From Cubamyces lactineus (taxonomy: Eukaryota > Basidiomycota > Agaricomycetes > Polyporales > Polyporaceae), in the NCBI GenBank assembly GCA_022376465.1, contig JACDTU010000007.1, positions 1,240,001 through 1,304,000 on the forward strand: a stretch of 64,000 nucleotides of DNA, read 5' to 3'. The position numbers were made by a program, and so were the translations under genes. This document shows positions 33,130 to 44,719 of the stretch, piece after piece. Below the pieces are notes generated by a model that worked only from the letters and a program-made list of their open reading frames with translations, was not told the DNA's origin and ran no database searches. Position 1 is the first letter of the stretch. Each line of letters opens with the position of its first letter.

Positions 33130-34692
33130 CTATAGTGCTACGGTTTCGGAGGAAGACGCGTGGTTTTCGCACTGCTGCGAGGCGAGCGGGTTCTCGAACC
33201 CTTTCTCCTCGTCGATGTTCTTGCCCTTGTTCGCGGGCTCGACGTCTGGTACGTAAGGCGCCTTGAACATCGATCCGTCGATGAACGACGGTATGCTCCG
33301 GAGGAACACGGAGATCCATAGCAGGAACACGACGCCTAACGGACAGCCGTGAGCAAAACGTCATCAGAAGGAGAAGCCAGACTGCCACTTACCGGTCCAC
33401 GCTGTGCCTATCGCTCTGAATGCCGGACTGTTCAGTACCTTTGCGAGCTGCACGCACAGAAGCGCGAACACCCCGTTCGGGAAAATAAGGCCCCAGTACG
33501 CCATGGAGAACGGGATTTCCGAGCTCGCGCGCACGTGCCCGATGGAGATGATCGCGAGCAGGATCCACGCGACCCCGAGGGAGAAGAGGATGTACGCCCC
33601 GAGGAAGCATCCCGCGAAGACCATCTGGCCCGCGAGCTGCACCGTCGGGAACTCGTCGCCCATGTGCAGCGGCAGGATCTCCGAGAGGTCCTGGCCGTTG
33701 ACGAGCAGCGAGAAGCCGCCTTGGCCCAGGGGGCCGAGCGTGATGAACGCGGAGAGGATGAGGGACGGGTCCGGGGGCCCGTGCGTGATGAGGCGGAGGA
33801 GGTAGACGGTGATCATCATGAGGGCGAAGCCCAGGCCGATGATGACCATCGTGAACGAGAAGCCGGTGGTGACGAGGGCGATCGTTGTCGAGTGTGGCAG
33901 GATCGCGTGGGATAGAAGGCCACCTGTGGACGACGCGACGATAAGGGTGACGACGGGCAGCAGCCATACCGCAGACATCCTCTGTATTGAGTGGTCTTGG
34001 CGGACCATCCTGGGCGTGGACGTAAGCAGCCCGTACAGTGCGGAAGTTGGCGATAGAAGCGCCGACTTACATGGTGTAGAGCATGCCAAATGCGATGGCA
34101 TACGACACGGCGGAGTCGAGCCACCAGAAGCCCCAGAGCGTCCAGAGGAAACCTTTACCGCCAAAGCCCCAATCTTGGTTGATGTTCTGCGCGGAGATGA
34201 GCCGAAATGGACGTTCCGCGGACGTCGGTGATACTCACCAATGCGGAATTGATGAGCGTTGCGGCGCCCATAGGGAAGCAGCCGATGAACAAACTTTGGG
34301 CGGGATGCGAAAGCATCAGCCACCAAACCTTTGTGGCGGCAAGATGAGCGCTTGTGCAATGGGTCCGGATGTTGTGGGTAGTCACATACCTCTGGGAAGA
34401 TGATGTACCGGAGGAGGGTACATATGCAGACAAAGACGAAGAGAACAAGGTTGATGAGGAAGATGATGAGCGCAGCGACCTTGAGCGCGAGGCTATCATT
34501 GTGGTAGGGCAGGTTGTGCAAGAGGGCAGAGACCACGCCCGTGCCCATGATTACAGCGTGCCATGCCCATGTAAAGTGCCTGTGGGTAGCCGAGCGATAA
34601 GGACGACGAAGCGAGTCGGTTAGGGGCGCAGCGGCTTACCGAATCCTTTCTCGCCAGCTCTTCCAGGCGTATACGGGGAGCATGAGCGGCAT
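33130..34692 (-). CDS. SSU1/Mae1-family transporter B
   Basis: This is a paralogue of transporter A. The ATG at 34692 starts MPLMLPVYAWKSWRERIR, joined to HFTWAWHAVIMGTGVVSALL. Further membrane segments include SHPAQSLFIGCFPMGAATLI, WGFGGKGFLWTLWGFWWLD, AVWLLPVVTLIVASSTGGLL, ITLGPLGQGGFSLLVNGQDL and FSMAYWGLIFPNGVFALLCV. The tail (NKGKNIDEEKGFENPLASQQ) is acidic and ends at 33130. Compared with A it is shorter at the C-terminus. The GPLGQGG and FPNG signatures are typical of SSU1/Mae1 proteins. Upstream lie three copies of an ATTCGGAATT element. The likely role is export of sulfite or a dicarboxylate across the plasma membrane. Confidence 0.87.
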
Positions 34693-34872
34693 GGTGAGGG
34701 GGGTAGCAGGGACAGGCCCGCAGGGTCTATGGAGACAGACAGAGACGGGGAGGGAGGGAGGAAGCCGAGAACGCGATGGAGAGACATGTCGAGGCTATAT
34801 AGTGTCAAGGAGGGTGATACGAGGAGGGAGAGGAAAGATTGAGAACGGAGCTGGAACGCATGCGCCTATGCG

Positions 34873-34883
34873 AATTCGGAATT
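34873..34883 (+). promoter_or_regulatory. AATTCGGAATT element, copy 1
   Basis: This 11-base word lies about 180 bases upstream of the transporter B ATG. Copies 2 and 3 follow on the other strand. The word is not a known site that I can name; its clustering is the evidence. Confidence 0.4.
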
Positions 34884-35006
34884 GTAGCTTCGCCCGCAGG
34901 TGACGCTGGAGGACCTCCAATGGGGACCTGGGCATATCTTGCGGAGGAGAGTGGAAGCACGGACGGTCCACGCTCCCTGCCACCCCGCCCTCCCATGCCG
35001 AGCGTG

Positions 35007-35017
35007 AATTCCGAATT
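35007..35017 (-). promoter_or_regulatory. AATTCGGAATT element, copy 2
   Basis: The plus strand reads AATTCCGAATT, the exact reverse complement of copy 1, about 315 bases upstream of transporter B. Confidence 0.4.
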
Positions 35018-35113
35018 GTTTGTCCACTCGGAACTCGCCCATTGAAGGGGCGTGACCGCTTCGACGTCAGTCAATCGCCCCGCACCGCCACCCATCCCCC
35101 TCTCACGTGGACT

Positions 35114-35124
35114 AATTCCGAATT
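35114..35124 (-). promoter_or_regulatory. AATTCGGAATT element, copy 3
   Basis: The plus strand reads AATTCCGAATT again, about 422 bases upstream of transporter B. Confidence 0.4.
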
Positions 35125-35574
35125 CAGCTCTTACCGCGCTTTTCCTCCAGCCCTCCCTTGTCTTCCTACATACGCACCCTAGTCCTAGGCACAGCTCAGA
35201 GAGACGTTCAGTGAAGGCGTGGAGAGACACTGCAGGGGAGAGGAGCGAAAACGCCTCGAGAAGGGGCTGTATATGCCCATGAAACCTTGTCCGTGTTTCA
35301 AGCGCCGCGCTTTCCCAAACGGCGTCCGAGCCGTCACGATATTCGGAATACCTCTCTCTGACCGTGCGGGAGGCTCCTTTGCTGTCGGAGGCACGAGTCG
35401 CATGGCACTGGCATGCAGCGGACGATGTCTTATGACTTGTGTCTCATTCTCCCCTGTACAACCTTGTACAACTTTAGCACTACTCTATACCTCTCGGATG
35501 ATCCCGCCGGCCGGCCCAAATGCCCGTAGCGTCGATTAGACCTGGCATGCGACCCCGTCAAACCTGCTAGTTGT

Positions 35575-35811
35575 TCATACCACATTTGCCTTCCACTGCT
35601 TCCTGCATGTCGCGCACAATACATGGCCGTCCTCGATATCTCCGTAAACGCGAGCGGAGGGCGTTGAATAAGCACGACTACACTTTCCGCAGTAGGACAC
35701 CGGATTGCCAATTAGGGGATGATGACCATCGTGCCGTCGCATTATACCGTTTCTCCGGACGCGCTGTGCCACGTTCTGGCTCATCCTACCAGGCTTCCAC
35801 CTACCCCGCAT
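35575..35811 (-). CDS. possible small zinc-knuckle protein
   Basis: The 78-residue frame starts at an ATG and ends KQWKANVV. Its C-terminal half has two CxxC pairs, SYCGKC and LCATC, 21 residues apart, with ordinary-looking residues between them. The N-terminal half is Arg-rich and might be leader sequence. It would be divergent from the PI 4-kinase, with only about 57 bases between starts. I do not recognise the family. It could be chance, or an exon of a larger minus-strand gene. Confidence 0.22.
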   Translation of the reverse strand: MRGRWKPGRMSQNVAQRVRRNGIMRRHDGHHPLIGNPVSYCGKCSRAYSTPSARVYGDIEDGHVLCATCRKQWKANVV

Positions 35812-35868
35812 TCGCCTCCGTCGCTCGCTGCACCTCCATCCTCTGCTTGCTCGAGCTAGGTCTTCTTC

Positions 35869-38800
35869 ATGCCAGACCGGTCAGGATACCAGCCCTTGGC
35901 GCAGAGCGTGGACGACGAGGAAACCGACGTCTCGGAGGGGCTCTCGTCCTTGCCACAGCCAACACGAGGCCTACGCAGGGCTCACAGGCCGGTCCACATT
36001 GATTTGAGCAAATTAGACAGCGCTTTCAAGAGGTGAGTCTGGCACGCTGCACGCCTCCCATTGGGCCTTGTGCAGGAAGGACTAAGTGAGTGCTCGTGGA
36101 GATGGACGGAGTCCATCGCGCAGAAGGTGAAGCGGAAGAAGAAGGTGGACGACAACTCCAAGAAGGAGATATGGCACAGCGTGTTCGAGCCTCAATACGT
36201 GGCCTCGCTCTCGTACCCTGGTCCCGTGAGTGCAATGCAACTGCTCTGTGAGTGTTCCTAGGACGGCAGCATGACGAGTTCGGCGGCGTGTGCAGGTCAA
36301 GACTCTGGACCACAACCCGCCCATGACGGCGGAGGACTTTGAACGGTGAGATCCGCTGCGGATGGCGGTTGGTGCTTCTGACCGAGCGTACAAGACTCGT
36401 GCAAGCAGTGCGCGAGGCCATTGCGGAAGGCATACACCCCAAAATGATCACCAAAGGCTCGTCCGGCTCGTACTTTGCGCGCGCAAAGGTCGACGGCCGC
36501 GTCCAAACCGTCGCGTACGTCCACCCCACGCAATTGGTTGTACGTGTACACGTCCGACTAACAGACTCGCAGCGTGTTCAAGCCAAAGGACGAAGAGCCG
36601 TACGGACGTCTTAACCCAAAGGTGCGTCCCGCGCGAGGCGTTTCGGATCACTTTCAGCAGCAGCTGAACGGGGCGTCCCTATGTCGCAGACGACGAAGTG
36701 GCTGCACAGGCAATTCCGCTGGATCATTCCGTTCGGTCGTGCTTGTCTTATCCCGAATTTGAGGTGGGGTTCTTCAGCGTTCCGGTGGAACGCATAGCTG
36801 ATTCGTCACAGCTACATCTCGGAGGCTGCCGCGTCTCTGCTGGACGAACGGTTGGACCTCAACATCGTGCCTAGGACCCAGCTAGTGTCTCTGTCAAGTC
36901 CGGTGTGTGTCTGTGAGGGATGCGCTGTGTTGCTTTGCTGAAACCGCTGCAGGCGTTCTTTTATGACTGGCTGGACAGGAGTGCGGCGAAGAAAGGCAAG
37001 CCTCTTCCGGAGAAGATTGGTAGCATGCAGTATTTCCTGCATGGCTTCACAGGTGATCGGCCATACTTGTCCTCGTTAGTGTCATGCATATCGCTCATCA
37101 TCCTGCAGACGCCTCCGACTTCCTGCGCAAACATCCATGGCCCGGCCGCGCCATTGCTGACACATTTGATGATGACAGCCACCGGAAAGGGGGCCTATAC
37201 AAGAAGGTTATGAGTGCTGTGTCCGTCGTCTGTGGCAAGACCGGTGCAGAGGAAGAACTTTACGATGATGATGACCATGATGACGACCGTGTATTGTATG
37301 ACGCCTCCGAGGACCGTTCAGGGCAGCCGTTCTACTGGACACCGGCGCTCCAGGACAACTTCCGGGAGGAACTGGAAAAGTGCGTCTTACTGCGTTTCAC
37401 CGCCCGCACAACATTCTGACAGGACGACAACAGACTTGTTATTTTAGGTGAGGCCTACCAGCACCTCGGCGTGCCCATTTTATCATTGTGATGTGTCCGC
37501 AGACTACCTGATGCTCAACACCGACCGCGGCGCGGACAATTACATGATAAAGTATTGCGAAGGCGACCACTCCAAGTCACTCGTCGACGTCGCCCCATCA
37601 CGCACGTCACGCCCCGAGATGCCCATGATGACGGAGCTGCGGCGGACGGAGACGAACGGGAGCGGGCAAAGCGTCCCCGGGACGTCCACCCCGCCCGTGT
37701 ACGGCCAGCCGTGGGCGGGCGCGCCGAGCGTCCCGTACACGAAACAACCGCACATCCACATCGCCGCGATCGACAACTCGCTCTCGTTCCCGCACGAGCA
37801 TCCGAAAGGGTGGCGGTCGTACACGTACGGGTGGCTGTACCTCCCGGTCACGATCATCGGGCGGCCGTTCAGCCAGAAGACGCGCGACCACTTCTTGCCG
37901 CTGCTGACGTCCAAGGCGTGGTGGGCGGAGACGACGTACGAGCTGCGGAAGCTGTTCGCGGTGGACCCGGACTTCCATCCGAAGATGTTCAGGGTACGTC
38001 ACGGTGCCGTTGTTCGAGGGATGTCTATACATTGCGCTGGTGTTCTCGAGCTAACGTATTGAGTTGTTGCTGCTATAGAGACAGCTGGCGGTGATCAAAG
38101 GCCAGGCATGGAACATAGTCCAGTCCCTCCGGCATGCGGTGAGTGTCCGCAGTGCGGCTTCTGCGGTGTCCCGATACTGACGCATCCTCCCTCAGGACGA
38201 AGGTAAATCGGGGTTCCCTCTATCACATGGCGCTGCCGCAGCTACGTGCTAAATGCTAATTTACCAACTCTGACGTACGTCTAGGTCCGCTCGAGCTCAC
38301 GCGCCGGACGAAGGTGCTCGTATGGGACGACGAGATTCCGCTCTCCGAAGACATGCTCCCGGAACTCGCAGGGGACTCGGAGCGCCAGACGTCCCACTCG
38401 ACGCACCTGCCCGCTGTATCCCCGCACGCGTCCATCGCGACGATGCCGCTGCCCACCCCACAGCCGCGGCGCACCCGCAGCCAGAGCATCTCCGGCTTCC
38501 CGCCACCGCCCATGCGCCGGGTGTCGACGGACATGAGCGGCCTCGCGCGCCCCGTCTCGTTCTCCGCCAAGTTCCAGCGCGTGCACCCGGCCACGACGGG
38601 CGTCACCGTGCTCGAGCATATGGAGCGCCTCGACGCTGTTGAGGCTGGGCTGAAACGCCTTGGGGTGGACGATGGGGACGTTGTTGGAGATGGGGACGAG
38701 GGCGAGGAGGTGGACGTTGGGTTGGGACTGGGAGATGCGGATGGGGCCGGGCTGCCGTCTTCCTCGACTTCGTCTGCTATGCATGGAGAGCCCGGCGCGC

Positions 38801-39316
38801 AGCTCCCCCGGATGCCTTCTTCCGCACCGCCAACGCAGACGCTCTTCGGCTCTCCGCCCATCTCGCGGGAGCCATCGGGTGAGCATGGGCAACCACAGAC
38901 TCAGGCGCAGGCGCAAGGTCAAGGGCAGGGCCAAGGACAAACTGGGCTCGTGCTATCCCCGTCAACGCGGTCCGACCGCCTCCCTGCGGTGCCCGAGGCG
39001 GAGGACGCGCTCGCGATGTCGTTCACGGAGGAAGACCTGATCGCGATGTCGAAGAGCACGTCGCACATCGAGGCGCCGCACTCGGCGCTGCACACGCGCT
39101 TCCAGTCGGCGCTGCACGCGCACGAGGAGCAGCCGAACTTGGACTGGATGCAGCCCGAGCCGGCGGAGAGCCCGAGGGCGCGGACGGTCATCGTCGAGGT
39201 ACGTGTTTTATCTGCTGCCCTCTGCGCGTTGGCAGTGAAGTTGTGCTGATCGTATGGGTGTGTGTACCTAGCGGCTGGAGACGGTGGACGCGAAGCCGCT
39301 CTGTTCGTGCTGGTGA
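35869..39316 (+). CDS. LSB6: phosphatidylinositol 4-kinase type II (LSB6-like)
   Basis: This enzyme makes PI4P on vacuolar, endosomal or plasma membranes. The ATG at 35869 gives MPDRSGYQPLAQSVDDEETD, then RRAHRPVHIDLSKLDSAFKR. After the next exon (WTESIAQKVKRKKK) come the kinase motifs. The glycine-rich start is TKGSSGSYFARA, the ATP-binding Lys is in VAVFKPKDEEPYG, and the catalytic loop is DYLMLNTDRGADNYMIKY. The metal-binding region is IAAIDNSLSFPHEHPKGW. Animal type II kinases carry a palmitoylated CCPCC in the insert after the N lobe; here that place reads HRQFRWIIPFGRACLIPN, so membrane attachment must differ. The long C-terminal region is disordered, with a QAQAQGQGQGQGQ run, and ends KPLCSCW at TGA 39314-39316. 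Several introns are short and consistent. Confidence 0.9.
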
Positions 39317-39610
39317 GGGCGCTGGTGAGGGTCTCGCTTGCTTACACTTCCCGTCTCTTTATGTCTCTCTTTCTATTTGCTTTCGGGATGCTTTCGGTGC
39401 GGACTGGCTGTTTTGTTCTCTGTGTACCTACTTCTTGGATTCCACATCGATGCAGCACACATTATAGGCATAGATACAAAAAAACACTGGTAACTACTAC
39501 AGCAGCAGACGAAAGAGTTCCGTTGGTTTCGACCAGGCTCAAGAGTCCGTTGGAGGTGAGAATCAGTAGATGGCATAGCGCGTTGAGCACCGAACGGTCG
39601 AAGATGGCAT

Positions 39611-41211
39611 TCACGATTCTCCCTCTGCCATGAGCCACTTCGCGAAGTCGTCGAGCCGTTTCTTCTCATTCTCGTCGCCGTCACCGAAGTTATCACCATG
39701 CCCGCTCCGCTTGAAGCGCTGCCTCCCTGCGTACAACGAAGCTTCTATCCGCCGGCCAGCAAAGAAACGTCCATTCATTTTCTAAGCGCGTCGAATCAGC
39801 TACTGGTTCCTTATCGTGACCTCATACGTTATGAGAACCTACCAGGACGCATGCTTGGGCGCTGAGCGGGTCCTTGAATTTGACGGTCATGATTCCTTCG
39901 GGTTCCAACTGCAGAAGGGGAACGTCAGCGGGCCTAATCGCAACGTAAGTACGACCAACGTCTGACGTACATCGTACAGCACCACATTCGTAACTTCGCC
40001 GAGTGAAGAACACTCTTCGCGCACGTCCTCCTTTAGATCCAGCAGCAGTGAGCTATCCTCTTCAAGCTCCTTGAGGGTGAACATGTGTTTCAGCACGACG
40101 ACACGCCCATGCTTGTTCATGGCATTCATTTTATCTTCTTCCGTGATTGATGGCCCGAACCCGTCCTCATCGTCCCATTCGCCTAGCTTCCTGCAATGCG
40201 TCACCGCGCGTTAGCACACTACCCGTGCACAGTGAGGCGCAACCACCGATAACACGCACTTCTGCATCTTCCCGATACGCCTCGTCGCGCGCTTCTTGTC
40301 TTCCATCGTCCGCCTCGGCTTCGCCTCGCCTCCACCTTCGCCCTTCTCGTGCTTGTGCGAGAACTCGGCGCGCTGGACGCGCATGCGCGTATTCGCGTCC
40401 CCAAGGCGCAGTTCCGCGTCGTCGAGCATGGTGATAGCGAGGTCAACGGATTCCTCCTTGAAGTAGACGACGAGCGCGTCGCCCGAGAACGTGCCGTCGT
40501 CGCGCGCGTAGAGCTTCACCTTCGGATGTCCCTCGTCGTCCTCCTCGATCAGCCCGAACTTGCCAAAGCGCGCCACGACCTCGTCCATGTCCATGTCTGG
40601 GGGCAGTCCCGTCACGTACACCGCGGTGTTCTTGGACTTGCGTTCAGGCGGCGCGGAGGACGAGGCGCCATTGTTGGATGATGAACCGTCCGCGTTTTTG
40701 CCGCGTTTGCTGGTTCCGGAGGGTCCCGCGCCGTCTGTGGGCTCCTTGCGTTTCTTATTCAAACGCTTGAGAACGGGGGCAGCGGGAGTCTAGGATAGCA
40801 GTACGAGTGCGTCGGAAGCGAGGGATGTTTGAGAGTGAGACGCGATGTTGAGTTGGATCCGGGGTGGTCAGACGTTCAGGCCGCAGCGAGAACTCACCTC
40901 CTCGTCCACGCCAGCGACTGAATACGCGGCTTGCTGCGCTTTCACGAGATCCTCGTCAAGCTGCAGGGCAGAGTGAGCGTGCTTCCGGGACAAGGGAGCA
41001 GCAAGACATGTCAGGGTTGACTTACCACAGGGACCCACGCACCCTTGGCAGCATCGTACTCGAGTTCGGTACCGTCGTCCTGCTCAAATCGCCATGTTCC
41101 GGCGGTACGGTCGAAGTGAACGCGAGGGTCGTTGGCGAATGCCGCAGCCTGGTCCTCTGCGGAGGAGCCGCTCGCAAGGGCGGCAGGTGGTAGACTTTCT
41201 GACGTCGACAT
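39611..41211 (-). CDS. Tat-SF1/Cus2-like U2 snRNP splicing factor
   Basis: This nuclear RNA-binding protein acts with U2 snRNP and SF3b in early spliceosome assembly. The ATG at 41211 gives MSTSESLPPAALASGSSAED, followed by an N-terminal GTWRFEQDDGTELEYD block. The first RRM reads NTAVYVTGLPPDMDMDEVVA, FGKFGLIEED and ALVVYFKEESVDLAITMLDD. A basic linker (RRTMEDKKRATRRIGKMQK) leads to the second, UHM-type RRM: HGRVVVLKHMFTLKELEED, EECSSLGEVTNVVLYD, GIMTVKFKDPLSAQACV and KMNGRFFAGRRIEASLY. The C-terminus is DDFAKWLMAEGES, stop at 39611. Order and size (about 400 residues) match fungal homologues. Confidence 0.87.
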
Positions 41212-41653
41212 CGAGCGAATGTCTTCAGTGTCTGGGAGCAATGCACTATACGCGTCGCAAATTTGCTAGTCCAGTCCTTAGTTCAACAGAGAGCAAGAAA
41301 GTGTATGCCGGGTAGACTGAAAGTACGATCAAGAGGCTGCAGCAACTCAAAGAACGAGTGAGTGCTTCGGGACGATACTGCAGATGCGGAGGTCGACGCC
41401 ACCGCAGAGTTCCCACGGTGCCCCGGTATACACTTTCGCCAATTCATCCCTCTGTACGACACTACTTTCCTATACGACGGACCACATTGGAACAACTGAG
41501 AACAGGACTTGCTGGTATGCCGTTTACGAGCAGTCAAGTCTGTTTGGCCAGAACCTGTACCAGCAAGGTAGCCCAGACGATTGTCAAAGCATGCGGTAGT
41601 ACAACCTATTGAGGAGCAAAGTTCGAAAGAGTGTGCCATTGCTCAGATCTACT
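41212..41653. other. intergenic, splicing-factor promoter
   Basis: Both neighbours run leftward. I see no gene; frames here are short and change strand. Confidence 0.4.
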
Positions 41654-42355
41654 CTACTTCACGAGCAACATGGGGAAGTACGCATGGGGGTCGTGCGGTG
41701 GGTCTTCCGCACGTTGCGGCCTCCATCTCTTGTAGGCAATCGCGGGGGTAGGAGGGAGCTTCGACTCTGAATACGCCTTGCGTGCGGTAGTGATCGTAGC
41801 AATAGCTTGAGTGAGGTCTACAGAGCTCTGCTGCTCAGCAGGAACAGATGCATCAGTCTTCTGGCCCTCTCCAGGAGCAGCGATACTACGGGTGAAAGGC
41901 ATGAGTTGGAATGGCCCGGTTACAGGGTTGAACGACGCACGATTCCGCCTTCGCGTGATCCAACAATAAAGTCGAGAGTTCCGTCTGCGTCACCACCGAG
42001 AGTTGAGGATATGCCCGACGGACATCACGCTTCCAGTACGGGTTCTGGGCAGGATCGGACGCTACGGCAATATGAGCAAACACTTCCCTCGATCAAGCCT
42101 GTGTCCGGACCTTTGGTAGCAGGCGTGGAATATTTCTCCGGTCTAGATGCAGGCTGAGGGTAGCGGTTCACGCTGGCAATAGGGAGACCACTTGAGATTT
42201 CGGGGTTCACGACAACGGCATCCCCTGCGTGTGTTGGAGGCCTCGGTGAACTTCGCGCAAGCTAGTCGATGGAACAGGCACGCACTGAATTTCTTCCAAA
42301 ATCCCTTCGGGCTAAGGTGGTAGAGGGTGTGGTCCGCGAACTTGCGAATGGCCAT
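41654..42355 (-). CDS. small conserved protein, possibly a complex I accessory subunit (21-kDa type)
   Basis: Four exons give about 175 residues. Exon 1 (ATG 42355) is MAIRKFADHTLYHLSPKGFW. Exon 2 reads VVNPEISSGLPIASVNRYPQ and PEKYSTPATK. Exon 3 reads ASDPAQNPYWKRDVRRAYPQ then LSVVTQTELSTLLLDHAKAE. Exon 4 ends PPHDPHAYFPMLLVK at 41654. The NPYWKRDVRRAYP and VTQTELSTLL phrases fit, from memory, a fungal accessory subunit of mitochondrial NADH:ubiquinone oxidoreductase of about 21 kDa. I cannot confirm this without a search, so the assignment is tentative. The gene itself is well supported: all three junctions restore frame with good splice sites. A splice acceptor just before the ATG suggests a leader intron. 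Confidence 0.65.
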
Positions 42356-43145
42356 GGCCTGCGACGAGCACGGAACACGAAGAGGAGGTGGAGGACGTCG
42401 GTGTCAACGGCGAGCGACTGGGAGGGACGCGGTGACGCCCGTGCAAGTCACATGCTCCTCGGGCGACTGCCTCTCGTCCACTCCTCCGTCTGCGGTTTCG
42501 CATCCTTCCTTCCGTCTTCGACGGCCACTGCAAACTCCATCTTTGCTATTGCTCGCTGTTCTGTGTGTTATTGATGTTCTCCTACGTGTGTCATTTTACA
42601 GTACGCGGCCCAGACATCGCGGATCGCAATCCGCATGTCACCTCCGACGTCGGCCAAGGCCCATACCGCGCTTTTTGACATCGCGAAAATGCTAGAGGCA
42701 GGTCCTCTTCTATTTTGATCAACTTATGTCTTCTTGGCCAGTACGGCCGCATGTTGCGGCCAGTATTGGCTGCGGACTTGTCGCGAATATACCTCGGTGC
42801 GCGTCCATTTTTCAAGCCAGCGGCTTGTGTGCGTGGGATCGCGCAATCGTCGCGGTCGCGTTACACAACCTCGCACCATCCACCCAGCCACGTCGCCCGT
42901 ATTACCATAGCTCACATACACGGGCCTAAGCAATAGAGTTTTGGCTCTGGAATAGATCGGGTCGCTGTGGCTGGGCTGTCGTGCTCGCCTGGAAGTGACG
43001 ACGGATGGCGACCATCTCGTGTGCTATAAAATGCGAGGGTGCCAGTCGCATCCCCGCATCTTAAGCCACAGCACCCTCCGCTCTTCTCTTGAACTCTCCA
43101 GGCGACTTCTAACTACTCCACTTCTCTACAACCTCTGTTTGAGTC
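42356..43145. other. divergent promoter region
   Basis: This separates the leftward small mitochondrial-type gene and the rightward UPF0643 gene. The right part holds a TATA box and a CT-rich leader. No gene is visible. Confidence 0.45.
43025..43031 (+). promoter_or_regulatory. TATA box of the UPF0643 gene
   Basis: TATAAAA lies about 115 bases upstream of the ATG at 43146, followed by a CT-rich leader rich in CCACTTCTC-type sequence. Confidence 0.55.
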
Positions 43146-44048
43146 ATGCCTGAAGTCGCCGTGGCTACACCGGTCTCTGTGCCAACTTCCTCTGAGGCCT
43201 CCGGCGCACAGCACTCTCAAGTTGTGCCACTGAGGTCTCAAGAGCAGGCGACCGAAACCCTCGCTAAGGACACTCACGATCCGCACGTCTTGCCCACCTT
43301 CTCCCGGTCTCAGTCTCCCATCCTCTACCTTCCTCCTCTGTTGTCGTCGCTGCCCGTAGATGTCGCACCTCTCCAGTACCCCGTCTCCTCGCCCGCTTTC
43401 TCTTCTCCGAGTGTCCCCCGACCTCTTACCACCGAATCCCGCCTACCCTCCATCGACAAGGCTTCCCTGGCTCTCCATCGCGCTCTCCATCACTTCCGGC
43501 CGGTGACGGAGGAGTACTCTGAGACCCCGTACGCGGAGGCCTTCAACTGGGATGAGCTCGAGCTTCCTGCGGACGAGGAGCGCGAGTGGTACTGCGTTGT
43601 ATTTAGAAGTAAACGACGCGAGGGAAGCGATGGTGGACGTAAGTAACTCCGTCCTTTGTGGGCCCTGACCCCCAGTTCACCGCTCTACAGCGCTCTACGA
43701 AGCAGACAAAAAGGCGCACGAGGAAGCAGTGTCCAATGGCGGGGTATGTTCCGTGCCTCACTTTTAACCTCCGTTCATCGCGCTGACAGCAGCGTCTGCT
43801 CTCTATAGCTCATTCTTTACTGGTACGGCACCCCGCATCCGGTAACGGGACTCAACCTCGCGACGTGCATCTGGCAGTCGCGCGCGCATGCGGCGGCAGC
43901 GAACTCGCGTCCGCATCATATCCGTGCCATGCGCCTCGCCGCGGCGTCGTATGAGCGGTACGAGCTCGAGCGTCACCGTCTGCGGAAGGTCAAGGGTGAG
44001 ACTCGGCTTCGGATTGAGCCCTATGACGGCGGAGACGTTGGCTGGTGA
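43146..44048 (+). CDS. UPF0643 family conserved fungal protein
   Basis: Function is unknown; the family is conserved across fungi. The N-terminal 110 residues are Pro/Ser/Val-rich and probably disordered. The conserved C-terminal domain starts near FNWDELELPADEEREWYCVV and FRSKRREGSD. Two short introns follow; joining gives PLYEADKKAHEEAVSNGG and LILYWYGTPHPVTGLNLATC. It ends with RAMRLAAASYERYELERH, then RKVKGETRLRIEPYDGGDVG and W. The stop is TGA 44046-44048. The phrases LYWYG, ATCIWQSR and YDGGDVGW are the signature of this family. It is convergent with the carboxypeptidase gene downstream. Confidence 0.85.
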
Positions 44049-44719
44049 GGCGCGCGACGAGCTTGACTCGTGTCAGTCCGCGCTAGTAGTACCATAAGCA
44101 GTGTCATTGCTATTCATTTTCCCATCTTAATAGCTTGCTATCTTGGATTGTACGTATTTTTGCTGTCCCTATCGCTCTCAGAACCGTTCTGTTATAGATA
44201 TCTGTCATGTACACGTCCTCTTCAACGTTCAGGTGTTCTCGCGACCCGTAATATACCAGTGACCAATCAGCAATGCGGCGGTCGGAGCGGTCATACGCGA
44301 CGACGACGCCGGTCTGAAAGATTCCACAAATGGGGACCAGTCGACACGTTTAGGTGCTGCGCAGGAGCGGTCTTTCTCACTGTGCTCCTCCAACAAGGGT
44401 AAATAGTGCAACTTGTTTGGTCGAGCCCATAAGGAGTGTAGTACCAAGATCACGACAGCCTGAGGTACGTCGTGCAGGTACGCGAACGCTTGATTAACGT
44501 TATTCGCATCTGTAAAGCAAAAGTCGGGATAGTGGCGATGCCTAGGTAGCCATGTTACACGCCCTTCTTCGGACTAACCTGAGGTTGTGTGACATCGGCT
44601 GAGCCTTGATGCATCAACTTCAGGTTGAAATGATGAGCGCAACCATGAATAATCGCCCAAACGATCTACACGCGACACCATCTGGCTGTGCTACACCCGG
44701 ATTTCTGCTCGTGTCCCAA
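44049..44719. other. convergent intergenic region
   Basis: This holds the 3' ends of the UPF0643 gene (+) and the carboxypeptidase homologue (-). The plus-strand frame that begins at 44606 runs mostly antisense to carboxypeptidase exons and is a shadow. Confidence 0.4.

Larger units (their letters stand above)
34693..35868. other. divergent promoter region, transporter B and PI 4-kinase
   Basis: This 1.2-kb interval holds three exact copies of AATTCGGAATT (either strand) and a near copy ATTCGGAATA at 35341-35350. A small minus-strand frame at 35575-35811 with two CxxC pairs is listed separately. CT-rich leader sequence precedes the kinase ATG. Confidence 0.5.

Noticed and set aside
33349..33915. 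Charged plus-strand frame of 188 residues
   Set aside because: Antisense shadow of transporter B membrane exons; Asp/Glu/Arg-rich content is the mirror of its codons.
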